Shown: positions 41,829-52,300, counted from the stretch's first letter. The stretch is 64,000 nt of DNA from an uncultured Solobacterium sp. (GCA_900552125.1 URYK01000001.1:106380-170379), one strand, 5' to 3'. The notes: a model not told the origin generated them from the letters alone. Numbers and translations: made by a program.

Positions 41829-43751
41829 ATGCGACGTTTTCAATTTTATAAAGTTGCTAGTGCAACTCCAGAGGTAAATATAGCTGATCCACAGGCAAAT
41901 AAAGAAGAGATATTGAATATTATGTATGCTTTAGATAAGGATACACAATTGGCTGTATTTCCAGAACTATGTATGAGCGGATATACTTGTCAGGATTTGT
42001 TTTATGAAGATATTCTTTTAAATAAGATAAAAAAAGAATTTGAAGATTTAGTAATAAAAATGCCTGAAAATCTTCTTGCAGTTATAGGACTTCCTCTTGT
42101 GATTCAAAACAAACTATATAACTGCGCTGCGATTATTAGGAAAAATGAAGTGTTGGGAGTACAGGTAAAAACTTATCTTCCTTCCTATAATGAATTTTAT
42201 GAAACAAGATGGTTTTCGAGTGCAAAAGAATTACCGCCACAGACCACGATAGAATTTTTGGGAAAACAGATACCTGTTTCCAATGATATTCTTGTCGAAG
42301 ATAGAACTACGGGAGCTCGTATTGGAGTGGAAATCTGTGAAGATCTTTGGGTTCCGATTCCAGTCAGTACTAATCTAGCCCTTGCTGGCGCTAATATATT
42401 ATGTAATTGTTCTGCTTCGAATGAAGGGATTGCGAAAGAAGCATATCGAAGAGACCTAGTCAATCATCAAAGTGCATGTACTTTCTCTGGTTATATTTAT
42501 GCCAGTGCTGGTCCTAGTGAAAGTACTAGTGATCTTGTATTCTCTAATCATAATATGATTGTAGAAAATGGAAAACTGCTTGCCGAAACAACGTTAAAAG
42601 AAAAGAAAAAATTTATCATAAGTGAAATTGATTTAGCTCATCTAAGAAATGATCGTATTCACTTCAAAACAAGTTATGAGGAATATCGGAACTGTACTTT
42701 AGTTTCTATTGAAACTAAGCCTTTTACAGATATTCATTTATCAAGAAAATATGATCCTTATCCTTTTGTACCAAATACAAAACAGAAAAGAATCGAGCGT
42801 TGTCGTGAAATTTTAAATATCCAGGCACATGGTTTAGCAACACGTCTAAAGAAGATTCATGCAAAAGATGTAGTGATTGGGATTAGCGGAGGTTTAGATT
42901 CTACTTTAGCTCTTTTAGTATGTGCAAAAGCATTTGAGATCAATGATTTGGATACTAAGGGTATCCATGCGATAACTATGCCTGGATTTGGTACAACGGA
43001 ACGAACGAAATCAAATGCACAGATTCTAATGGATTTATTAAATGTTGATTCTAAAGAAATATCGATTGTGAAAAGTGTAAATCAGCATTTTGCGGATATT
43101 GATCAAGATCCTGCACTTCACGATATTACATATGAAAATGCACAAGCCCGTGAAAGAACACAGATTTTAATGGATATTGCAAATAAATGTAATGGTTTTG
43201 TAGTTGGTACAGGAGATCTTAGCGAATTAGCCTTAGGCTGGTGTACATACAATGGAGATCATATGAGTATGTATGCAGTAAATGCGAGTGTGCCAAAGAC
43301 TTTAGTTCGGTTTATTTGTGAAAGTGTTGCTCTTGATGCTAAAGAAAATCATAATGATGAATTGTATAAAGTATTAATTGATATATGTAATACTCCTGTT
43401 TCTCCTGAACTTCTTCCTCCAGACTCTAAAGGAAAAATTCAGCAGAAAACAGAAGAAGTATTGGGATCTTATGATCTTCATGATTTTTTCTTATATCATA
43501 TGTTAAGGTTTCATGAAGAACCAAAGAAAATATATGAATTAGCTAAATTAGCATTTCATAATGTTGATCCAAAGGTCATCAGAAAGGCGATAAAGACATT
43601 CTATTCTCGTTTTTTTACACAGCAGTTTAAGCGTAATTGTATGCCAGATGGTGTTAAAGTAGGTTCTATTTGTCTATCTCCACGAGGAGATTGGAGAATG
43701 CCTAGCGATGCTTCAAAAAATATATGGCTAGAACAAATTGACTTAGTTTAA
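41829..43751 (+). CDS. nadE: Glutamine-dependent NAD synthetase
   Basis: 640 residues in two domains. The N-terminal nitrilase-like glutaminase has Glu in FPELCMSGYTCQD, Lys in VKTYLPSYNEFYE and Cys in EICEDLWVP. The C-terminal NAD synthetase has the ATP loop SGGLDST from residue 356. It amidates nicotinic-acid adenine dinucleotide using glutamine nitrogen. Confidence 0.96.
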   Translation: MRRFQFYKVASATPEVNIADPQANKEEILNIMYALDKDTQLAVFPELCMSGYTCQDLFYEDILLNKIKKEFEDLVIKMPENLLAVIGLPLVIQNKLYNCAAIIRKNEVLGVQVKTYLPSYNEFYETRWFSSAKELPPQTTIEFLGKQIPVSNDILVEDRTTGARIGVEICEDLWVPIPVSTNLALAGANILCNCSASNEGIAKEAYRRDLVNHQSACTFSGYIYASAGPSESTSDLVFSNHNMIVENGKLLAETTLKEKKKFIISEIDLAHLRNDRIHFKTSYEEYRNCTLVSIETKPFTDIHLSRKYDPYPFVPNTKQKRIERCREILNIQAHGLATRLKKIHAKDVVIGISGGLDSTLALLVCAKAFEINDLDTKGIHAITMPGFGTTERTKSNAQILMDLLNVDSKEISIVKSVNQHFADIDQDPALHDITYENAQARERTQILMDIANKCNGFVVGTGDLSELALGWCTYNGDHMSMYAVNASVPKTLVRFICESVALDAKENHNDELYKVLIDICNTPVSPELLPPDSKGKIQQKTEEVLGSYDLHDFFLYHMLRFHEEPKKIYELAKLAFHNVDPKVIRKAIKTFYSRFFTQQFKRNCMPDGVKVGSICLSPRGDWRMPSDASKNIWLEQIDLV

Positions 43752-43839
43752 TAAGAAAATATGGTTTTTAATTCAATAATTTTCCTTTTTCTAAAGTAGG
43801 AAGTGTGGTATCATATAAAAAGCAGAAAAGAGGGATGAA

Positions 43840-46800
43840 ATGGAGTTAAAACTTATTGATTTAGTTAAGAAGATGGAAAATGATAATCCTGATCTTGTAT
43901 ATTTTGAGAATGGTCATTTTGTGATGAAACCAGTCTATATGAAGAAATCGAATGTTATTCAGATGGATATCTCTCTTCCTAAACCTTTACCTTTTAAGGT
44001 CTGGGATATTTTCTGTATGCGTTTAAAAAAGATTACGCGATGTGCGGTTGATCTAACAATTCAATGTGAAGAATCTACAGCTGATTTGGTAGAAATCAGT
44101 AATTATATCGAACACTTTGTTTCTTCTCATATGCAATTAAGAATCTTTCATGAATCGTTGCCTACGATTGTGGAACAGCGATATCTTGTATATCAGATTT
44201 ATGATGAACTAGAACGCGATAAAGCAATACAACATAAACATTTACTGCAGGATTATTTACGTAAATGCGGTTTTCAGTTAGAAATTCATGTAGAAGAAAT
44301 GAAGAAATCTGCACCGATTCCTACTGTTACTATGAAGAAAGAGGAAGCGCCAAAGCCTGTGAAAGTGTTTGAAGAAAAGAAAAATTATAATAAGAAACCA
44401 AAAGGCAAGAAAGGCTTAGATACTTATGTGCCTTTCTCAATAAAAGATATTAGTGAAGAGTGTTTTGGTATACGCATTCATGGAAAGATTTTTGAAACAG
44501 AGACACGTACATTACGTACTGGTCGAGATATTCAGATGTTATGGATTGCGGATGATGATGACGCTATTATCATGAAACGTTTTGAACGTGGAGCCGTCTC
44601 AAAAGAAGTTTTAAATGAGATTAAGACCGGAGATTGCGTTGTAGCATATGGAAAAGTAGAATATGATGCCTATAGTCGTGAACTTGTTTTTATGCCGGAA
44701 GTCATTGAAAAAGTTCCTGAAGTAAAACGTGTAGATGAGGCAAGTGAAAAACGTGTAGAATTGCATGTACACACAAAACTTTCAGAAATGGATGGCGTAT
44801 GTAATATTGAAGAATATATCGATCAGGCTAATGCCTGGGGAATGGATGCCATAGCGATTACGGATCATTTAGTCGTTCAGGCTTTCCCTAAAGCACAGCA
44901 TAAAGTTTCTGCGATTAATAAGGGCAGAGAAAAACCATTTAAGATGATTTATGGAATTGAGATGAATATGGTAGACCCTTCTTTACAGATCGTAAGAAAT
45001 ATCCAAGATATTGAATTGGAAAAAGGGACATATTGTGTATTCGACTTGGAAACTACAGGTTTATCTACTCGCTATGACCATATTATTGAGTTTGGCGGAC
45101 AGATCGTAAAGGATCGTGCTTGTGTGAAAAGTTTACAGATGTTTATAAAGCCGCCTGTTGAATTAAGTGCTTTTACTACAGAATTAACAGGTATTACTCA
45201 AGAACATGTAAAAGATGCGAAAATATTTGAAGAATGTGTAGATGAAATATTAGATTTCATTGGAGATAGTATTTTGGTTGCCCATAATGCGACATTCGAC
45301 TATAACTTTTTAAATGATGAATTAGCAAGAATTGGACGTCCTCCACTTACGAATCCTGTAATAGATACTTTGGATCTGGCAAGAAGCATGCAGGCAGATC
45401 GTAAAGGATATCGTTTAGGACAGATTGCACGTTCTTATGGTATTCGTTATGATGAAGAAGTTGCCCATCGAGCTGACTATGATGCGGAAGTTCTAGCACA
45501 GACTTATATGAGCATGCTGAATGATTTAAAGCATATCAAAAATCTTCAAGAATTACAGGACATGCAGACTGAAGAAAGTTTTCGTAAGGTTCGTATAAAG
45601 CATGTGACAATCTTGGCTAAAAATATGGCAGGATTAAAAGAATTATTTGAATTAGTAACATTATCTCATACTAAATATCTTGCCTATAATGGAAAGAGTA
45701 CTACTAACATTGTCGCAGAACCGCGTATTTTACGTAGTGAGATAGAAAAACGAAGAATTAATGGAAACTTATTAATTGGTTCTAGCTGCTTAAATGGCGA
45801 AGTATTTGACATGGCTCAGACACGTAATAAAGAAACTTTGGAAAACGTGATGCAGTTTTATGACTATATCGAAATACAGCCATTAGAGAATTACCGACAT
45901 TTAGTTGAACGTGATTCGATTGCCAGCATGGATCGTCTAAAAGAAATCCTATCTTCCATTGTTGAGAGTGCAGATGCTTTAGGTAAGATCGTAGTAGCAA
46001 CTGGCGACTGTCATTATGTACATCCAAATGAGAAAATGATTCGTGATATTTATATCTCATCACAGGCAATTGGCGGTATTCGTCACCCGTTATATATTTA
46101 TAATCAAGAGAAACGTAGAAAATTTACTGCTCCAGATCAGCATTTCCGTACAACGGATGAGATGCTGAAGGAATTTGCATGGCTGGGAGAACAGCGAGCA
46201 TATGATATGGTCGTGAAAAATACCAAGCAGATTGCGGATATGATTGGAGAAGTAAAACCGGTAAAAGATCGCTTATATCCACCTGATATTGAAGGCTCTG
46301 ATGAAAAATTAAGAGAAATATGTTATGAGAATGCGCATAAGAAATATGGTCCAGTGTTGCCTGAAATCGTTGAAAAACGATTAGAAAAAGAACTAGCAAG
46401 TATTATTGGTCATGGTTTCTATGTTGTTTACTATATTTCGCATTTATTGGTAAAGAAGAGCTTGAATGATGGATATCTAGTAGGTTCACGAGGTTCTGTT
46501 GGTTCTAGCTTTGTTGCGACAATGTCAGAAATCACCGAAGTAAATCCATTAGCTCCACATTATGTATGTCCAAAATGTCACTATGTGAAGTTTTATACGG
46601 ATGGAAGTGTAGCGGATGGTTTTGATCTTCCAGATATTGAATGTCCACATTGTGGAGAAACAATTCGTGGAGATGGACACGATATTCCATTTGAAACTTT
46701 CTTAGGATTTGAAGGAGATAAAGTTCCTGATATCGATTTGAACTTCTCAGGAGAATATCAGCCAACTGCTCATGCCTATACAAAAGAGGTATTTGGTGAA

Positions 46801-48180
46801 GACCATGTGTATCGTGCTGGAACCATAGGTACGGTTGCGACACAGACAGCATTTGGTTATGTTAAAGGGTATGAAGAAGAAATGGGGATTGAAGGCAGTA
46901 TGCGAAATGCTCAGGTTTTACATCTGGCAAAAGGATGTGAAGGGGTAAAACGTACCACTGGTCAGCATCCAGGCGGTATTATCGTTATTCCTTTGGATTT
47001 GGATGTTCATGATTTCACCCCTGTGCAATATCCGGCCAATAACCCTTATGCAGAATGGAAAACAACACATTTTGAATTCCATGATATCCATGATAATGTA
47101 TTAAAGTTTGATATTCTTGGGCATGTCGATCCAACAGCGATGAAGATGCTGGAAAGAATGAGTGGAATTGATCCTACAACCATCCCTATGAATGACCCTG
47201 AAACGATGAGTGTTTTCTCAAAAGTAGATGCATTGAAAATTGATACTAGCAAGTCAACAGAAGTAACAGGTGCAGCAGGTCTGCCAGAGTTCGGTACTCC
47301 ATTTGTTCGTGGTATACTAGAACTTACCAAACCGACTACATTTGATGAATTACTGAAAATATCTGGTCTGAGTCATGGTACGGATGTATGGCTTGGGAAT
47401 GCGAAGGATCTAATTGATGATGGTACCTGTACACTAAAAAGTGTAATCGGTTGTCGTGATGACATCATGGTATATTTATTGCATAAAGGATTGCCTCCAA
47501 AACTTGCCTTTACTATTATGGAAAGTGTACGTAAAGGAAAAGGTTTAAAGGATGAATGGATTCCAGAAATGAAAGCCAATGGCGTGGAAGACTGGTATAT
47601 TGATTCATGTTTAAAGATAAAATATATGTTCCCGAAAGCCCATGCGACTGCTTACGTTATGATGGCAATTCGTATTGCTTGGTTTAAAGTCCATCGTCCA
47701 CAGGTATATTATTGTATGTTCTTCTCTATTCGATGTGATGCATATGACATTGAAACAATGATTAAGGGAGAACAGGCGATTCGCCGTAAGATGCAGGATA
47801 TCAATGATCGTTTAAAGAATAATGAAACAAAAAATGATGTATCAAAGAAAGATAAAGATATCTATAATACTTTAGAACTTGCCTTAGAAATGGTTCTTAG
47901 AGGATATTATTTCACAAATATTGATTTAATGCGTTCAACATCAAAGGAATTTATAGTTGATCCAGAAAATGCAAATTATATTATTCCTCCATTCACAAGC
48001 ATTGATGGCTTGGGAGAAAGCGTTGCGGATACTGTGGTGGAAGCTAGAAAACAAGGCCCATTCTTATCAAAAGAAGATTTATTAAGAAGAACATCATTAA
48101 GTTCTACCTTAGTAAAGAAATTAGAAAGTATGGGAGTCTTAGAAGGAATGCAGGAAGAAAATCAGATGTCTTTGTTTTAA
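43840..48180 (+). CDS. polC: DNA polymerase III alpha subunit, PolC type
   Basis: The main replicative polymerase of Firmicutes, 1446 residues. An N-terminal domain, an OB fold (about 205-300), a PHP domain (ELHVHTKLSEMDG near 307) interrupted by a DnaQ-like 3'-5' exonuclease (VFDLETTGLS near 398; ending HRADYDAE), a zinc finger (CPKCHYVKFY ... CPHCG) and the palm with PDIDLNFSGEYQ follow in the standard order. Ends in a short QMSLF tail, probably the sliding-clamp binding motif. Confidence 0.98.
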   Translation: MELKLIDLVKKMENDNPDLVYFENGHFVMKPVYMKKSNVIQMDISLPKPLPFKVWDIFCMRLKKITRCAVDLTIQCEESTADLVEISNYIEHFVSSHMQLRIFHESLPTIVEQRYLVYQIYDELERDKAIQHKHLLQDYLRKCGFQLEIHVEEMKKSAPIPTVTMKKEEAPKPVKVFEEKKNYNKKPKGKKGLDTYVPFSIKDISEECFGIRIHGKIFETETRTLRTGRDIQMLWIADDDDAIIMKRFERGAVSKEVLNEIKTGDCVVAYGKVEYDAYSRELVFMPEVIEKVPEVKRVDEASEKRVELHVHTKLSEMDGVCNIEEYIDQANAWGMDAIAITDHLVVQAFPKAQHKVSAINKGREKPFKMIYGIEMNMVDPSLQIVRNIQDIELEKGTYCVFDLETTGLSTRYDHIIEFGGQIVKDRACVKSLQMFIKPPVELSAFTTELTGITQEHVKDAKIFEECVDEILDFIGDSILVAHNATFDYNFLNDELARIGRPPLTNPVIDTLDLARSMQADRKGYRLGQIARSYGIRYDEEVAHRADYDAEVLAQTYMSMLNDLKHIKNLQELQDMQTEESFRKVRIKHVTILAKNMAGLKELFELVTLSHTKYLAYNGKSTTNIVAEPRILRSEIEKRRINGNLLIGSSCLNGEVFDMAQTRNKETLENVMQFYDYIEIQPLENYRHLVERDSIASMDRLKEILSSIVESADALGKIVVATGDCHYVHPNEKMIRDIYISSQAIGGIRHPLYIYNQEKRRKFTAPDQHFRTTDEMLKEFAWLGEQRAYDMVVKNTKQIADMIGEVKPVKDRLYPPDIEGSDEKLREICYENAHKKYGPVLPEIVEKRLEKELASIIGHGFYVVYYISHLLVKKSLNDGYLVGSRGSVGSSFVATMSEITEVNPLAPHYVCPKCHYVKFYTDGSVADGFDLPDIECPHCGETIRGDGHDIPFETFLGFEGDKVPDIDLNFSGEYQPTAHAYTKEVFGEDHVYRAGTIGTVATQTAFGYVKGYEEEMGIEGSMRNAQVLHLAKGCEGVKRTTGQHPGGIIVIPLDLDVHDFTPVQYPANNPYAEWKTTHFEFHDIHDNVLKFDILGHVDPTAMKMLERMSGIDPTTIPMNDPETMSVFSKVDALKIDTSKSTEVTGAAGLPEFGTPFVRGILELTKPTTFDELLKISGLSHGTDVWLGNAKDLIDDGTCTLKSVIGCRDDIMVYLLHKGLPPKLAFTIMESVRKGKGLKDEWIPEMKANGVEDWYIDSCLKIKYMFPKAHATAYVMMAIRIAWFKVHRPQVYYCMFFSIRCDAYDIETMIKGEQAIRRKMQDINDRLKNNETKNDVSKKDKDIYNTLELALEMVLRGYYFTNIDLMRSTSKEFIVDPENANYIIPPFTSIDGLGESVADTVVEARKQGPFLSKEDLLRRTSLSSTLVKKLESMGVLEGMQEENQMSLF

Positions 48181-48186
48181 TATAAG

Positions 48187-48213
48187 AAAAGGAGTCTTGA
48201 CGGCTCCTTTTTA
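48187..48213. terminator. Terminator between polC and the nitroreductase gene
   Basis: AAAAGGAG (48187-48194) pairs with CTCCTTTTT (48204-48212); usable from both sides. Confidence 0.8.
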
Positions 48214-48215
48214 GT

Positions 48216-48743
48216 TTATTCCACAGAGTATACCCAATTATCTTTTCGCTTAGAGGCATTTGGATATTCGCCATCTGCATAACCTAAGATGCAATGAGCA
48301 ATTCCTTCATATTCTCCTTCAATTCCAAGACTATGTAACCATGCTTTCCATTCCGGCATTTCAAATTCTTCCTTTGCTCGATGGATCCAGCAGCTTCCAA
48401 TGCCTTTATCATGAGCTGCAAGCATTAAATTTTCCATTACAAGACTTCCATCATAAATATAAGTAGGAGAAGTTTTATCAGCTAAAACTACTAAAACAAC
48501 GGGAGCTCCATAAAATGGATCAAAGGATTCTTCCCAGCCACCGATTTTTGCATTTGTTTTCGCAAGATTATCACGAACTTCTTTATTTGTGATGGCGATG
48601 ATGATAGGGGATTGTCTGTTCATACCAGTTGGTGCATAGGTACCAGCTTCTATGATTTCTTTTAGATCTTCTTTAGAGATCATATCTGATTTAAATTTGC
48701 GTATACTTCTTCTAGTTTTCATGTTTTCAATAACATTACTCAT
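48216..48743 (-). CDS. Nitroreductase family protein
   Basis: 175 residues. TRRSIRKF, GTYAPTGMNRQSPIIIAI, FYGAPVVLVVLAD, SLVMENLMLAAHDKGIGSCWIHRAKE and the C-terminal LGYADGE make a compact NfsA/RdxA-like FMN enzyme. The substrate is unknown. It is monocistronic and divergent from the ClC gene. Confidence 0.92.
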   Translation of the reverse strand: MSNVIENMKTRRSIRKFKSDMISKEDLKEIIEAGTYAPTGMNRQSPIIIAITNKEVRDNLAKTNAKIGGWEESFDPFYGAPVVLVVLADKTSPTYIYDGSLVMENLMLAAHDKGIGSCWIHRAKEEFEMPEWKAWLHSLGIEGEYEGIAHCILGYADGEYPNASKRKDNWVYSVE

Positions 48744-48853
48744 ATAATCACCTGCTTTCTTAAAAATATTATATACCTGTTTCTATTAATGTAAAATCTT
48801 TTGTCAAAGAAAAAAAGGAGTGATATAATTTTTTTTGAAATGAGGGATTTATT

Positions 48854-50416
48854 TTGAAAGAGAGAGGAAACACGAAACATATTTTTAAAGTGGCTGAACA
48901 CTTTAAATATGTGTTAATTGGAGAAGGATTGCTTGTTGGAACATGTGCAGGACTAGTGGCAGTCATCTATCGTATCATCTTAAGTCATGCGGAAGAATTT
49001 GTTTCATTTATGGTTAATTTTGTGCGTTCCGGCTGGACACATGCACTTCTTTGGTTCATCGTTTTAATAACCTTAGGAGCTGTAATTGCCTGGCTTGTGA
49101 AAAAAGAACCCTTTATATCAGGAAGCGGTATTCCACAGGTAGAAGGAGAAATGTTGTCGTTTATTGATCAGAAATGGTATAGCGTATTACTATATAAGGC
49201 AATTGGCGGTATCTTATGTGCTTTTGGAGGTTTGTCATTAGGAAGAGAGGGACCTAGTATACAGTTAGGGGCTATGGCAGGAAAGGGTATTTCTCATTTA
49301 TTTCATCGTGTAAAAATGGAAGAGCGATTACTGCTTACCTGTGGTGCTGCCGCTGGTTTATCCGCAGCATTTAATGCACCACTTGCAGGGGTAATGTTTG
49401 CACTGGAAGAAATACATAAAAACTTTAGCTCATCTGTTTTGGTTTCTGTCATGTGTGCTAGTGTAACGGGAGATTTTATCTCACGTAATGTATTTGGTCT
49501 GGAACCGGTATTTCAATTTGAAATACTGCAAAGCTTCCCACTTCATGATTATTGGCTATTGTTGCTTTTAGGAATTTTATGTGGAGTATTTGGTGTTATC
49601 TATAATAAAGCAACTTTATTTGTTCAGGGATTGTTTACTAAATTTGATCTGAAGCACTATGGAGTATTCATTCCTTTATTGTTATCAGGAGTGCTTGCCT
49701 TATGTTATAGTGATGTGTTAGGTAGTGGGCATCATATGATTGAAATGCTTACAGAAGAACCGATTCGTCTTCTACCGGGCTTAATTGTTTTGTTTGTGAT
49801 AAAGTTTATATTCTCTTTGATAAGCTTTGGTTCTGGTGCACCAGGTGGAATATTCTTTCCAATGTTAGTATTAGGAAGCTTTTGTGGAGCAATTTTTGGC
49901 AATATTGTTATTCAGTATTTTGGCTATGATGCACATTTTATCAATAATATTATTATACTTGCGATGGCAGCTACGTTTACATCTATTGTAAGAGCTCCGA
50001 TTACCGGTATTATTCTGATTGCGGAAATGAGTGGTACGTTGACTAATTTATTGCCTATCGCGGTTGTTTCATTATTGGCTTATGTAAGCGCAAGCTTTTT
50101 AAACAGTGAACCGATTTATGAAAGTCTTTTACATAATTTATTAGTTAAGAATGGAGTAGATATATCTGCTTTCCATGGAGAAAGAAGATTAGAGGAATAT
50201 GTAGTAGAACTAGGCAGTTTGGTATGTGATCAAAGAGTAAAAGATATAAATTGGCCTAATAAATGTTTACTAGTTAGTATAGAACGACAAGGTAAAGAAC
50301 TGATTCCTAAAGGAGATACCATTATTAGGACAAGTGATAAGCTGATTGTGTTATTTAAAGATGAGGATGGACCATATATTCAGCATCAGTTAGAAAAATG
50401 TTGTCGCAAAATATAA
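48854..50416 (+). CDS. ClC family chloride/proton antiporter with TrkA-C domain
   Basis: 520 residues. The three anion-site motifs are present: GSGIPQVEG, GREGPSIQLG and GSGAPGGIFFPML. The gating glutamate is in GREGP. A TrkA-C-like ligand domain occupies the last ~80 residues. The start is TTG 48854 behind GAGGG, as no ATG fits. Likely role: acid or fluoride/chloride homeostasis. Confidence 0.93.
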   Translation: MKERGNTKHIFKVAEHFKYVLIGEGLLVGTCAGLVAVIYRIILSHAEEFVSFMVNFVRSGWTHALLWFIVLITLGAVIAWLVKKEPFISGSGIPQVEGEMLSFIDQKWYSVLLYKAIGGILCAFGGLSLGREGPSIQLGAMAGKGISHLFHRVKMEERLLLTCGAAAGLSAAFNAPLAGVMFALEEIHKNFSSSVLVSVMCASVTGDFISRNVFGLEPVFQFEILQSFPLHDYWLLLLLGILCGVFGVIYNKATLFVQGLFTKFDLKHYGVFIPLLLSGVLALCYSDVLGSGHHMIEMLTEEPIRLLPGLIVLFVIKFIFSLISFGSGAPGGIFFPMLVLGSFCGAIFGNIVIQYFGYDAHFINNIIILAMAATFTSIVRAPITGIILIAEMSGTLTNLLPIAVVSLLAYVSASFLNSEPIYESLLHNLLVKNGVDISAFHGERRLEEYVVELGSLVCDQRVKDINWPNKCLLVSIERQGKELIPKGDTIIRTSDKLIVLFKDEDGPYIQHQLEKCCRKI

Positions 50417-50429
50417 ATTTATACTTTTT

Positions 50430-50454
50430 GGGCTCGAAATGAGTCCTTTTTTTT
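50430..50454 (+). terminator. Terminator after the ClC gene
   Basis: GGGCTC (50430-50435) pairs with GAGTCC (50441-50446) with one G-T pair, followed by eight Ts. Confidence 0.8.
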
Positions 50455-50458
50455 ATGT

Positions 50459-50473
50459 TGAAAACGTTTACTT
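50459..50473. promoter_or_regulatory. cre-like 15-mer before the mraZ promoter
   Basis: TGAAAACGTTTACTT, centred on the palindrome AAACGTTT, resembles LacI/CcpA-family operators. The identical 15-mer stands at 63203-63217 before the rRNA promoter. Confidence 0.5.
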
Positions 50474-50531
50474 GGATATTTAGATAAAATAGGAAATATA
50501 TGGAAGTTGTGTGAATTTTTTGAATTCGATA

Positions 50532-50595
50532 TGTACAAATTACGTGCGAAAGGGTATAATGGTGGTATAAAGTAGCAGAAAGTGGTGATTTGTGG
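50532..50595 (+). promoter_or_regulatory. mraZ: dcw promoter and MraZ-box repeats
   Basis: TGTACA (50532), 17 bp, TATAAT (50555-50560). Downstream, GTGG/GTAG/GTGG/GTGG units begin at 50562, 50572, 50582 and 50592, exactly one helical turn apart. MraZ is known to bind such 10-bp-spaced direct repeats before its own gene. The last unit abuts the ribosome site. Confidence 0.72.
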
Positions 50596-50605
50596 AGGTG
50601 ATAAT

Positions 50606-51037
50606 ATGTTCATGGGTGAATACGCACATAATATTGATAAAAAAGGACGTATTATCATCCCTGTTAAATTTCGTGAGGAATTAGGCGAACAGGTTATTAT
50701 CACACGTGGTTTAGATGGCTGTTTAGCTGTTTATACCAAATCACAATGGGAAAAAATTTATGAACAATTAATGAAACTTCCTACCACAAAAAAAGATGCT
50801 CGTATGTTTGTGCGAATGATGACGAGCAAGGCTGCTGAATGTGAAATAGATGCACAGGGACGTGTATTGATACCTTCTCCACTTGTAAAACTAGCGGAAT
50901 TAGAGAAAGAATGCATGGTGATCGGAGCTGCAAATCATGTAGAAATCTGGTCAAAAGAACGCTGGGAACCAGTGGATGAAGAAGCAAATGAAACCTTTGA
51001 AGAAATAGCTGAAAGCTTAACGGAGTTTATGATATGA
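50606..51037 (+). CDS. mraZ: MraZ, transcriptional regulator of the dcw cluster
   Basis: 143 residues, two AbrB-like SpoVT half-domains, each with a DxKGR-type motif (DKKGRIIIPVKFRE; DAQGRVLIPSPLVK). ATG 50606 after GGAGGTGAT gives MFMGEYAHNID, the usual N-terminus. Directly upstream are four 10-bp-spaced repeats likely bound by the protein itself. Overlaps rsmH by four bases. Confidence 0.96.
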   Translation: MFMGEYAHNIDKKGRIIIPVKFREELGEQVIITRGLDGCLAVYTKSQWEKIYEQLMKLPTTKKDARMFVRMMTSKAAECEIDAQGRVLIPSPLVKLAELEKECMVIGAANHVEIWSKERWEPVDEEANETFEEIAESLTEFMI

Positions 51038-51969
51038 TGAAACACTATAGCGTTTTACTACAAGAAAGCATTGATCAGCTAGCTATCAGACCAGATGGAA
51101 TTTATGTTGATGGTACCTTAGGTAGAGGTGGACATAGTGCTGAGATTTTAAAACGAATCAGTAAAGGTCATTTATACACATTTGATCGTGATGCTTCTGC
51201 AATTGAAGAATCATATGACCGTTTGATGGCAGTTGGGAATAATGTAACCTTGATACATAGTAATTTTTCAAATTTAAAAAGTGAATTGGCAATGCGTGGA
51301 GTGAATGCTATTGATGGGATGGTTTTAGACCTAGGTGTTTCATCTCCACAATTTGATGAAGCAGAAAGAGGATTTAGTTATCGTTTTGATGCGCCATTAG
51401 ATATGCGCATGGATCAAAGCCAGGAATTAACTGCTTATATGGTAGTTAATGAATGGGAATATCAGGATTTAGTACGTATATTTTTCCAATATGGAGAAGA
51501 AAGCTTTGCAAAACAAATCGCAAGAAAAATCGAATCTGCAAGAAAGCAGAAACCAATTGAAACGACCTTTGAATTAGTAGATGTAATTAAATCAGCTCTA
51601 CCGGCTAAGGTATTGAATAAAAAAGGACATCCAGCAAAGAAAGTATTTCAAGCGATTCGAATTGCGGTCAATGATGAACTTGATGAACTGCAGATTGTTT
51701 TAAAAGATGCTTTGGATTTACTGAATGTAGGTGGAAGACTATGTGTGATTAGTTTTCAGTCTTTAGAAGATCGTATGGTAAAAGAAACATTCCATGCATA
51801 TAGCACACCAAAACAATATGATAAACGCCTTCCGATTCTTCCTTCTGATATGGAAGAAGCGAACTATCGATTGGTTAATCGAAAACCAATTACTGCCACA
51901 GAAGAGGAATTGAGTGAGAATATGCGTTCTCATTCTGCAAAACTAAGATGTATAGAAAGGGTTAGGTGA
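51034..51969 (+). CDS. rsmH: 16S rRNA N4-methyltransferase RsmH
   Basis: Methylates N4 of C1402 in 16S rRNA. 311 residues: HYSVLLQESID, YVDGTLGRGGHS (SAM loop), LDLGVSSPQFD, RGFSYRFDAPLDMRMD, and HPAKKVFQAIRIAVNDEL. Starts at ATG 51034 or 51037. Standard second gene of the dcw cluster. Confidence 0.97.
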   Translation: MMKHYSVLLQESIDQLAIRPDGIYVDGTLGRGGHSAEILKRISKGHLYTFDRDASAIEESYDRLMAVGNNVTLIHSNFSNLKSELAMRGVNAIDGMVLDLGVSSPQFDEAERGFSYRFDAPLDMRMDQSQELTAYMVVNEWEYQDLVRIFFQYGEESFAKQIARKIESARKQKPIETTFELVDVIKSALPAKVLNKKGHPAKKVFQAIRIAVNDELDELQIVLKDALDLLNVGGRLCVISFQSLEDRMVKETFHAYSTPKQYDKRLPILPSDMEEANYRLVNRKPITATEEELSENMRSHSAKLRCIERVR

Positions 51970-51974
51970 TAAGC

Positions 51975-52286
51975 ATGGCGAAAGCAAAAATAGTAAAAAG
52001 AAAGAGAAGATTAAGAATTGAAGGTTTAGCAACTTTGATTTTTACATTATCTTTATTTACATATTTTGGTGCTAAGTTTGCGCTGAAATCCTACAATATG
52101 ACATTACAATTAAAGGCACAGGAATGTGCAGAACAGGCAAGCACACTAAAACAGGATGTCGCAAATCTGGAAGCAGATATTAATACATTAGAAAGCAGAG
52201 ACCGTGTATTAGGCATGGCTGAGGAAGAGGGAATTAAAACAAATCAAGACAACGTTGTTGTTGTGGAAAATGAAAAAACAGAATAA
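51975..52286 (+). CDS. ftsL: Cell division protein FtsL-like
   Basis: 103 residues: basic N-terminus, one membrane helix (about 18-37), then a coiled coil (about 45-80) ending in RDRVLGMAEEEGI, the usual FtsL/DivIC architecture. Position between rsmH and a PBP supports FtsL. ATG 51975 has AGGTGAT upstream. Sequence conservation in this family is low. Confidence 0.82.
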   Translation: MAKAKIVKRKRRLRIEGLATLIFTLSLFTYFGAKFALKSYNMTLQLKAQECAEQASTLKQDVANLEADINTLESRDRVLGMAEEEGIKTNQDNVVVVENEKTE

Positions 52287-52300
52287 CAAGGTGTGATGAT

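Noticed and set aside
45782..47579. Several 68-106 codon minus-strand frames within polC
   Set aside because: Shadows of the polC reading frame; no start signals and low-complexity His/Leu-rich products.
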